From positions 62,001-126,000 of the forward strand of contig OZ277031.1 of the NCBI GenBank assembly GCA_965613685.1: 64,000 bases of DNA. Direction: 5' to 3'. This document shows, one piece after another, positions 1-6,760 of the stretch (the first letter of the stretch is position 1; the number at the start of each line of letters is the position of its first letter). Under the pieces are notes generated by a model, which saw only the letters and a program-made list of their open reading frames with translations, ran no database searches and was not told where the DNA came from. A program made the position numbers and the translations under genes. This DNA comes from Methylotenera oryzisoli_B (lineage in GTDB: Bacteria > Pseudomonadota > Gammaproteobacteria > Burkholderiales > Methylophilaceae).

Positions 1-1401
1 AATTTGGCTGTCGTCCAGTTTTAACTTTAGGCCTTTAGCCCGTAAATTTTTGCCATCACTGAGCAAACGCGCTTGCAGGCTGTGCAATTGGTAAGGCGCG
101 TAACTGATGTTGGCTAGCTTAAGTTGACCGTCTAATTGCAGCTTGTTTAAGGCCGATAAATCGATAGGGCTGGCCTCGCTCCTGGCCGTTTTATTTGGAC
201 GGGCTAGGTAAGCGTAGGCGTCCCAATTTTGTGCGGCCAAATTAAATTTAATGTTAGGTCCAGCTACCTGGCTAAGTTGCATGTCGCAGTCCAACAGGCC
301 AGCACCGCTGGCAAAATGAAAGCGACTTTGACCGCTCTTGTGTTTAAAGTCGGCTTTAGCCGTGAGCTCAAAATAGGCTTTTATGTCGGCGGTTTGGCGT
401 GATTGATCCTGCCAATTCATGTGGCCGTTTAGCTGGCTTATGGCCACAGTAGCGGCCGACCATTGCGCCTTGATGGGCGTGGAAAACTGGCTGGTTAGTA
501 AGCGCTTACCGTTAACGTAAGTGATGTCAGCATTGGTTTCAGCAATATTTAATTCTAAGGCATCGGCCTGCAAGCCGTTGAGCTGCCAGCGCATTTTTAA
601 GTCGTGCGGCGGGCTGTTAAGGTCGACATTTGTTTGCATCCTGGGGGCAACCATAACCCCTTTACTAACACTCATTTTATTGGCATGCAGTGTTGCATTT
701 AACTTGGCCAGTGCCAATTCACCCTGTGTAGACAGGCGTAAATTCTCTGCTAAAAAAACACGCGCCTTGCTCTGGTATAACAGCCGTGCTTGCAAATTTA
801 CCTTGGTTTTTAATTTGGCTGCTTGGGCCTCAAGCAAAAAATCGGCCGCCAAATCGAGCGCTTGATCTTGCACAATGCGGCCGGTTTTAATGGACAGATC
901 GCTCACTTGAATACGCTGATTGCTGGCTTCGTTTAGGTAATCTAGGCGGCTGTTTTTAACGCTCAAACCATCGATGTCGTACGAAAAAGTGGCGTTCGAA
1001 TCGCCATCAAATAAATCGGCAAAATTGCTGCTGCCGTCGGCGTGTTGGATCAGCGTCGCCTGCACGCCATCCAAATACACCGTGCCCACCACTAATTTTT
1101 TTTGCAGCAGCGGCAAGATGGCTAGCGAGATTGTTGCCCTGGCCACCGAGGCAAACGGTTTTTGGCTGGCTTGTTCAGACAAACTGACGCGACCTAAATC
1201 GATGCCTAACTTTGGCCAAAACGCCATGCTGATGTCGCCGTCTAGCGTCAGCGTGCGGCCGGTTTTTTCTTGCACTAGGTTGATGATGGTGGGCTTGAAA
1301 TCATTCGGATTAAAGCACAGCAGCAAGCTTAGCCAGGCAGCTAACAACAGGCTGAGCAGGCCGGCTAGAGTCAATGCTAGGGTGTGGAAAAATCGTTTCA
1401 T
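1..1401 (-). CDS. AsmA family protein (3' end outside window)
   Basis: The reading frame is open from an ATG at 1401 to the left edge, so only the N-terminal ~467 residues are present. The product starts with a basic stretch and a single hydrophobic segment (residues ~5-30). A segment with FNPNDFKPTI and RTLTLDGDI follows, then FWPKLGIDLGRVSLS, the N-terminal signature of AsmA-family proteins. Members are inner-membrane-anchored periplasmic proteins of the VAST/bridge-like type, linked to outer-membrane biogenesis and phospholipid transport. The rest is beta-rich and poorly conserved, as expected for this family. The gene lies just upstream of uppP on the same strand, with about 40 bases between the ATG and the uppP stop on the shared strand. 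The family call is firm; the exact subtype (AsmA, YhjG, YicH) cannot be settled from a fragment. Confidence 0.85.
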   Translation of the reverse strand, partial: MKRFFHTLALTLAGLLSLLLAAWLSLLLCFNPNDFKPTIINLVQEKTGRTLTLDGDISMAFWPKLGIDLGRVSLSEQASQKPFASVARATISLAILPLLQKKLVVGTVYLDGVQATLIQHADGSSNFADLFDGDSNATFSYDIDGLSVKNSRLDYLNEASNQRIQVSDLSIKTGRIVQDQALDLAADFLLEAQAAKLKTKVNLQARLLYQSKARVFLAENLRLSTQGELALAKLNATLHANKMSVSKGVMVAPRMQTNVDLNSPPHDLKMRWQLNGLQADALELNIAETNADITYVNGKRLLTSQFSTPIKAQWSAATVAISQLNGHMNWQDQSRQTADIKAYFELTAKADFKHKSGQSRFHFASGAGLLDCDMQLSQVAGPNIKFNLAAQNWDAYAYLARPNKTARSEASPIDLSALNKLQLDGQLKLANISYAPYQLHSLQARLLSDGKNLRAKGLKLKLDDSQI

Positions 1402-1443
1402 GGTAAGCGGCCTTTAGCTGGCATTAAGGCACTCAGCTGACCC

Positions 1444-2241
1444 TCAAAGAAAATACAGCAAAACCAGGACGCCAAACACGATGCGATACCAAGCAAAGAC
1501 TTTGAAATCGTGGCTGGCAACAAAGCGCAATAAAAAGCGGATGGCGATTAAGGCGGCTAAAAAGGCCGTGATAAAACCGACAGCAAACAGCCCGGCATCG
1601 TTGATGGATAAAATGTCGCGGCTTTTGTAGACATCCAAAATCGTGGCAGCAAACATAATGGGGATGGCCAGGAAAAAGGAAAATTCGGTGGCGGTTTTTC
1701 TATCCAAGCCAAAAAGCATGCCGCCTAATATGGTGGCGCCGGCGCGGGATAACCCAGGAAACAAGGCCAGCGATTGGGCCAAACCAATTTGCACGGCTTG
1801 CTTGGGGCCGATTTTATCTATGTGCACGGTGCTGGCTGTGAGAGCCAAGCGTTCTATCCATAATATGGCAAAGCCGCCGACGATTAAGGCCACGGCCACG
1901 GTGATGGGTGAGAACAAATACTGTTTGATGGTGCTGTGTAAGGCCAAGCCCAAGATGGCCGCGGGCAGAAAAGCCAAAAACAAATTCAAGACAAATTGCC
2001 GTGCCTGACTTTCGCTGCCCAAGTGCACCGCGGTGTCGATTAGCTTGCGGCGGTATTCCCAACACACGGCCAAGATGGCCGCCAGTTGGATGACAATTTC
2101 AAACACTTTGCCTTTGTCGTCATTAAAGTGCAGGTAGTCGCCAACGATGATCAAGTGGCCGGTGCTGCTGATGGGTAGGAATTCGGTGGCGCCTTCTACC
2201 ACCCCCAATATAAAAGCCTTCACTAATAACAGGATGTCCAT
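1444..2241 (-). CDS. uppP: Undecaprenyl-diphosphatase UppP (BacA)
   Basis: This 265-residue polytopic inner-membrane enzyme dephosphorylates undecaprenyl pyrophosphate to the monophosphate, recycling the lipid carrier for peptidoglycan and O-antigen synthesis. Both family motifs are visible: EGATEFLPISSTGHL near residues 16-30 (catalytic Glu plus Ser/His) and FPGLSRAGATI near residue 160, the PGxSRxxxT motif. Length and the hydrophobic segments match the family. The ATG at 2241 follows an AGGAAAAG ribosome site. It lies between the pseudouridine synthase gene and the AsmA gene on the same strand, so co-transcription is possible. Loss or overexpression changes bacitracin sensitivity in other bacteria. 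Confidence 0.96.
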   Translation of the reverse strand: MDILLLVKAFILGVVEGATEFLPISSTGHLIIVGDYLHFNDDKGKVFEIVIQLAAILAVCWEYRRKLIDTAVHLGSESQARQFVLNLFLAFLPAAILGLALHSTIKQYLFSPITVAVALIVGGFAILWIERLALTASTVHIDKIGPKQAVQIGLAQSLALFPGLSRAGATILGGMLFGLDRKTATEFSFFLAIPIMFAATILDVYKSRDILSINDAGLFAVGFITAFLAALIAIRFLLRFVASHDFKVFAWYRIVFGVLVLLYFL

Positions 2242-2275
2242 GCGACTCGGGTCTTTTCCTAAGTGTTAAGGGTGC

Positions 2276-3466
2276 TTAAAAGCGTTCGTCGTGGCGTAAA
2301 TAGCGCCATTGCCCAGGCGGCAATTTACCTAAATTAACGCTGCCTATGCGCACGCGTTTTAGACCCACCACGTGTAAACCGACCATCTCGCACATGCGAC
2401 GAATTTGCCTTTTTTTACCTTCGCGTAAGACAAAGCGCAATTGGTCTTCATTCTGCCAACTGACTTTGGCCGGTTTGAGTTTTTCGCCGTCTAGGCTCAA
2501 ACCAAAGTTAAGGCGTTGCATGTCGGCATCGCTTAATTCGCCTTCCACCCGCACCAAGTATTCTTTCTCTACCGTGGAATCTTCACCGATTAAATGGCGT
2601 GCCACGCGGCCGTCCTGAGTAAGCACTAACATACCGGTAGAGTCAATGTCTAGGCGACCTGCTGGCGCAAGACCAGTTAGGAATCGGCGTTGAAATTCTT
2701 TGCGGTGTTGCGGGTTAATGTTGGGGTCATCCAGCCATTCGTTATCCGGGTGCACCAAGACGATGGCGGGCTCGTAATCGTCTTCCGCTTGCCCGCTGAC
2801 GTAGCCAACCGGCTTGTGCAAAATAATGGTCACCGCTTCACTTTGCACTTCGTGTGCGTAACTGCTGATAATGATTTCGGCATCGGGATTAATGCGCGTG
2901 CCCAGCGTATCGATGATTTCGCCGTCCACCATCACCCAGCTGTTGGCTATCCATTCATCGGCTTCACGGCGTGAACAAATGCCACGCTCGGCCATGACTT
3001 TAGATAAACGCGGCAAGTCCGTGCTGATGGCAGTCGATTTGTAAGCGGCTTTGGCGGCAGCGCCATACTGCGGCGTGGCCAAGCTGTCGTAGCCGTCGCG
3101 CACTTTACCGCCGCGGCGAGGTGCTTGCCGGTATTGCGGTTCATTTCTATCCGGACGCGGTGCGGTGCGGGTGTCTAGCCCTGCCGGTTTCGCTGGCTTG
3201 GCTGTGTTTGAATTTGCGGGGCTTGAATTTACCGTGCCTGACGTATCCTCGCTATAAGGGCTGCCGTGCGCTTTGCCATCAAAACGGTGATTGCGTTGCT
3301 TAGCCTTTTCAATAGTCGGTGCCGCGGCCTTGTCAGGGCTAGGCGCCATGACTTTAGCTGCCGACACGGAGCGATCACGCTCGTTGCTGCTGCCACGACG
3401 CAAAGGCGCTTTGCTGGCTTTAGGCTGGGTGTCGTCGGATTTTTTGTTGAGTTTTAAGGTAGTCAA
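2276..3466 (-). CDS. RsuA-family rRNA pseudouridine synthase (RluF/RluB-like)
   Basis: The 396-residue product has three parts: a ~145-residue Lys/Arg/Ala/Pro-rich disordered N-terminus, an S4 RNA-binding domain (LPRLSKVMAERGICSRREADEWI, residues ~150-200), and a catalytic domain with GRLDIDSTGMLVLT, where the Asp is the nucleophile. The end, GKKRQIRRMCEMVGLHV followed by LKRVRIG, is typical of large-subunit uridine modifiers. Members convert one uridine of 23S rRNA (2604/2605 region) to pseudouridine. The KKRQIRRMCE and PPGQWR segments lean towards RluF, but RluB cannot be excluded, so no symbol is given. The long basic tail is common in betaproteobacterial homologues. The start at 3466 is the first ATG; a shorter start before the S4 domain is possible. 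Confidence 0.88.
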   Translation of the reverse strand: MTTLKLNKKSDDTQPKASKAPLRRGSSNERDRSVSAAKVMAPSPDKAAAPTIEKAKQRNHRFDGKAHGSPYSEDTSGTVNSSPANSNTAKPAKPAGLDTRTAPRPDRNEPQYRQAPRRGGKVRDGYDSLATPQYGAAAKAAYKSTAISTDLPRLSKVMAERGICSRREADEWIANSWVMVDGEIIDTLGTRINPDAEIIISSYAHEVQSEAVTIILHKPVGYVSGQAEDDYEPAIVLVHPDNEWLDDPNINPQHRKEFQRRFLTGLAPAGRLDIDSTGMLVLTQDGRVARHLIGEDSTVEKEYLVRVEGELSDADMQRLNFGLSLDGEKLKPAKVSWQNEDQLRFVLREGKKRQIRRMCEMVGLHVVGLKRVRIGSVNLGKLPPGQWRYLRHDERF

Positions 3467-3593
3467 AATAGTCTGCTGTGGTGGTTTTGTGCAGGCTATT
3501 TTAACAAAATAAATTAATATCTCTTTATTTATTAAACCTCAGCCATATATTTAACAATCAAGCAACATAGGTGAGCGGTATATTTTATAAAGG

Positions 3594-3713
3594 CTATTTA
3601 GTGGATTGCTGTATGGCCTCACCATCGGTTTCTATATCCTTGCCTAACCCTCGTATGGTATTGCATGCTGACAATGCCATCACTATCGTCAGCATAAATA
3701 ATGGCTGTTTCAT
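3594..3713 (-). CDS. Entericidin-like small lipoprotein (39 aa)
   Basis: This short gene encodes 39 residues beginning MKQPLFMLTIVMALSAC, a signal peptide ending in a lipobox (LSAC). The mature part has the entericidin pattern CNTIRGLGKDIETDGEAI. An AGGAAAG ribosome site precedes the ATG at 3713. Entericidins are tiny outer-membrane-associated lipoproteins; in Escherichia coli they occur as an antidote/toxin pair (EcnA/EcnB) linked to stationary-phase lysis. Here only one copy is present, with no partner, so a toxin role is not implied. It fills the gap between the pseudouridine synthase and marC. Confidence 0.8.
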   Translation of the reverse strand: MKQPLFMLTIVMALSACNTIRGLGKDIETDGEAIQQSTK

Positions 3714-3885
3714 GACCTAAGCTTTCCTAAAAAAACGTTAAAGTTTTAACTAACACGGCTATTTTTGCTGTTTCGGGTGTCATTTTAAAGGCACTTTTAT
3801 GACCCTATTAGGACTATTATTTAACAGCAAGCATCACTCAAGCTTCACAATACAAAGCTAGTATAAAAAATTTGAAGGAAAAGCC

Positions 3886-4515
3886 ATGGATTGGGCATAT
3901 TTATTTAAAATTGGCGTAGCCCTATTTGCAATAGTGAATCCGATAGGCAGTGTGCCGATATTCATTAGCGCCACAGACGGTTGGGGTCGCAAAGAAAAGT
4001 TAAGAACAGCCAATGTCGTGGCGGTAACGGTGTTTACCGTGCTGTTTACATCGGCATTATTTGGCGACAGCATCTTGGCGTTTTTTAGCATAACCATACC
4101 GTCCTTTCAGGTCGGCGGTGGCATATTGATTTTATTGATCGCGATTAACATGCTGCACGCCAAACAAAGTCACTCTAAACAAACACCAGAAGAAGCTAAG
4201 ACCATGGAAGAGCGCGACGTGGTGGCCATTGTGCCGTTGAGCATTCCGCTGTTAGCGGGCCCTGGCGCGATAGGCAGCATGATCATCGCGGCGCAGCAAA
4301 GCAAAACCTTAATAGGGCATGTGTCGTTGTTTTTTCCAATTTTTGCGGTTGCTGTTCTAACTTGGCTTAGCCTGCAATTGTCCAGTTACATTGCCGATAA
4401 ATTAGGCACCATAGGCATTAATGTGGTGACGCGTTTAATGGGCTTAATATTGGCGGCGATGGCTATTGAGTTTATTGCGCATGGCCTCATAGGACTGTTT
4501 CCTTTATTGGCATAG
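3886..4515 (+). CDS. MarC family integral membrane protein
   Basis: The 209-residue protein has six hydrophobic segments and the MarC/UPF0056 hallmarks: FAIVNPIGSVPIFI near the N-terminus and IPLLAGPGAIGSMI in the middle. Proteins of this family were once called NAAT amino-acid transporters or antibiotic-resistance proteins, but no substrate is firmly established. The ATG at 3886 follows GAAGGAAAAGCC, a strong ribosome site. The gene is monocistronic and convergent with thiC, and both share the hairpin at 4533-4554. Confidence 0.92.
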   Translation: MDWAYLFKIGVALFAIVNPIGSVPIFISATDGWGRKEKLRTANVVAVTVFTVLFTSALFGDSILAFFSITIPSFQVGGGILILLIAINMLHAKQSHSKQTPEEAKTMEERDVVAIVPLSIPLLAGPGAIGSMIIAAQQSKTLIGHVSLFFPIFAVAVLTWLSLQLSSYIADKLGTIGINVVTRLMGLILAAMAIEFIAHGLIGLFPLLA

Positions 4516-4532
4516 TGCCTTATAAAAACAAA

Positions 4533-4554
4533 AAACCCAGCCTAGGCTGGGTTT
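4533..4554. terminator. Bidirectional terminator between marC and thiC
   Basis: AAACCCAGCC and GGCTGGGTTT form an uninterrupted palindromic hairpin with A and T tracts on both sides, so it can stop transcripts from either convergent gene. Confidence 0.92.
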
Positions 4555-4570
4555 TTTTGGGTTTTCAGGC

Positions 4571-6466
4571 TTAAATTTTCTGGTACACCTCGCTGCCTTT
4601 TTTCACAAACTCGATGGATTTTTCTTGCATGCCTTTTTGCAAAGCCTCTTTTTCATCAATGCCCAATTTGTCCGCGTAATCACGCACGTCTTGGGTGATT
4701 TTCATGGAGCAGAAATGCGGGCCGCACATGGAGCAGAAATGCGCTTGCTTAGCGCCGTCTTGTGGCAGCGTTTCATCATGGAATTCCTTGGCTTTTTCTG
4801 GATCCAGGCCTAAGTTAAATTGGTCGTCCCAGCGGAATTCGAAACGCGCTTTGGATAAAGCGTTGTCGCGAATTTGTGCGCCAGGGTGACCCTTAGCCAA
4901 ATCGGCAGCGTGCGCGGCAATTTTGTAGGTAATGATGCCAACCCGCACGTCTTCTTTGTCTGGCAAGCCTAAGTGCTCTTTTGGCGTCACGTAACAGAGC
5001 ATGGCGCAACCGTACCAGCCTATCATGGCGGCACCGATACCCGAGGTGATGTGGTCGTAACCCGGCGCGATGTCCGTGGTTAATGGGCCTAAGGTGTAGA
5101 ACGGGGCTTCGCCGCAATGCTCTAATTGCAGCTCCATGTTTTCTTTAATCAAGTGCATAGGCACGTGGCCTGGGCCTTCAATCATGCATTGCACGTCGTG
5201 TTTCCAAGCAATTTGCGTGAGCTCACCCAAGGTTTTAAGTTCGGCAAATTGCGCTTCGTCGTTGGCATCGTAAATCGAGCCGGGGCGCAAGCCATCGCCT
5301 AAACTAAAGGCCACGTCGTATTGCTTCATGATCTCGCAGATGTCTTCGAAGTGCTCGTACAAAAAGCTTTCTTTGTGGTGGGCCAAGCACCATTTCGCCA
5401 TGATGGAGCCGCCGCGTGACACGATACCGGTCATGCGTTTTGCGGTCATGGGGATGTAGGCCAAGCGCACGCCGGCATGGATGGTGAAGTAATCCACGCC
5501 TTGTTCGGCTTGCTCAATGAGCGTGTCGCGGAAAATTTCCCAAGTGAGGTCTTCGGCTTTGCCGTTTACTTTTTCTAAGGCTTGGTAAATTGGCACCGTG
5601 CCGATAGGCACCGGTGAGTTGCGGATAATCCACTCGCGGGTTTCGTGTATGTTTTTGCCGGTGGACAAATCCATCACGGTGTCGCCGCCCCAGCGGGTAC
5701 CCCAGACCATTTTTTCCACTTCTTCGGAGATGGAGGAACCCAACGCCGAGTTGCCGATGTTGGCGTTAATTTTTACCAAGAAGTTGCGGCCTATGATCAT
5801 GGGCTCGATTTCTGGGTGGTTGATGTTGACCGGTATGATCGCGCGGCCTAAGGCCACTTCGCTACGAACAAATTCAGGGGTAATCACTTTAGGGATGCTG
5901 GCGCCAAAATCGTGGCCTTTGTGTTGCGTTTGCAAGAGCTCACTCATGTTTTCGCGGCGTTGATTTTCGCGTATGGCGATGTATTCCATTTCCGGCGTGA
6001 TGATGCCCTTACGCGCGTAATGCATTTGGCTGACGTTCATGCCTTTTTTCGCACGGCGCGGCAGGCGCAATAAATTAAAGCGCATTTCGGCTAATTCAGG
6101 ATCGGTCTTGCGTGCTTGACCAAAAGTAGAGCTCGGGCCATCCAATTGCTCGGTGTCGTTGCGCTCTTCTATCCATTTTGCGCGTAGCGCGGGCAAGCCA
6201 CTGCGTATGTCGATGGCAATCGCCGGGTCGGTGTAGGGGCCGCTGGTGTCGTAAACCATGACGGGTGGGTTTTTTTCTGCACCAAAGCTAGACGGCGTAT
6301 CGCTTAAGCTGATTTCGCGAAACGGCACTTGTATGTCCGGGCGGGAACCTTGCACGTAGACTTTGCGTGAATTGGCAAAAGGCAGGGTGGTGGCCGGGTC
6401 AATTTCAGCCGTGCCGCTGTCGAATTTGGTGAGGTTTTTTTGTAGGTTTTTATCAGTAGCGTTCAT
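4571..6466 (-). CDS. thiC: Phosphomethylpyrimidine synthase ThiC
   Basis: ThiC is a radical-SAM enzyme that rearranges aminoimidazole ribotide into hydroxymethylpyrimidine phosphate, the pyrimidine half of thiamine. The 631-residue protein has the N-terminal ThiC-associated region, the TIM-barrel core (for example IEGPGHVPMHLIKENM, DIAPGYDHITSGIG, YVTPKEHLGLP) and the C-terminal cluster CSMCGPHFCSM, whose CxxCxxxxC cysteines hold the [4Fe-4S] centre. Length matches the family. A TPP riboswitch lies directly upstream on the same strand. The position near tolC and waaA is similar to the arrangement in Pseudomonas and several betaproteobacteria. Confidence 0.98.
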   Translation of the reverse strand: MNATDKNLQKNLTKFDSGTAEIDPATTLPFANSRKVYVQGSRPDIQVPFREISLSDTPSSFGAEKNPPVMVYDTSGPYTDPAIAIDIRSGLPALRAKWIEERNDTEQLDGPSSTFGQARKTDPELAEMRFNLLRLPRRAKKGMNVSQMHYARKGIITPEMEYIAIRENQRRENMSELLQTQHKGHDFGASIPKVITPEFVRSEVALGRAIIPVNINHPEIEPMIIGRNFLVKINANIGNSALGSSISEEVEKMVWGTRWGGDTVMDLSTGKNIHETREWIIRNSPVPIGTVPIYQALEKVNGKAEDLTWEIFRDTLIEQAEQGVDYFTIHAGVRLAYIPMTAKRMTGIVSRGGSIMAKWCLAHHKESFLYEHFEDICEIMKQYDVAFSLGDGLRPGSIYDANDEAQFAELKTLGELTQIAWKHDVQCMIEGPGHVPMHLIKENMELQLEHCGEAPFYTLGPLTTDIAPGYDHITSGIGAAMIGWYGCAMLCYVTPKEHLGLPDKEDVRVGIITYKIAAHAADLAKGHPGAQIRDNALSKARFEFRWDDQFNLGLDPEKAKEFHDETLPQDGAKQAHFCSMCGPHFCSMKITQDVRDYADKLGIDEKEALQKGMQEKSIEFVKKGSEVYQKI

Positions 6467-6540
6467 GGTGCGTTCCTATAATGTAATCAACATAGAAAAG
6501 CCGCCTATGCGCACCAGATAATGTTGCTGGCTTAGCATTG

Positions 6541-6637
6541 CATGCTTTCCTACGGCGGCATGACCCGCGTCAGGTTCAAAGGGTGTTTCTCACTAATTAA
6601 AGCCGCGTCACCGCAACCCCAACCAGACCCCTAGCAA
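6541..6637 (-). promoter_or_regulatory. TPP riboswitch (THI element) upstream of thiC
   Basis: Read on the minus strand, the leader contains the conserved THI-box parts in order: TAGGGGT, a GTGAGAAA-type segment, ACCCTTTGAACCTGA, then GGGTCATGCCGCCGTAGGAAA. The aptamer sits about 75 bases before the thiC start, so TPP binding probably represses thiC by blocking translation or ending transcription. Confidence 0.95.
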
Positions 6638-6726
6638 TAGACGAAAATTACGCTAAAACGGCAGTAAAAGCAAGTTTTATACGTGAGCGACCCGCCCGCC
6701 TAAAGGCCGGCAGCGGGGCGCGACTT

Positions 6727-6735
6727 TGCTATAAT
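6727..6735 (+). promoter_or_regulatory. Extended -10 promoter for the PAP2/LtaS fusion
   Basis: TGCTATAAT is a perfect -10 hexamer with the extended TGn motif, and no convincing -35 lies upstream. Initiation near 6742 would give a very short leader before the TTG at 6761 or the TTG at 6791. Confidence 0.6.
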
Positions 6736-6760
6736 GGGCCACCATTAACCGCTGCTTAGG

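Noticed and set aside
5598..5963. Open frame antisense to thiC
   Set aside because: Shadow of a highly conserved coding region; no ribosome site.
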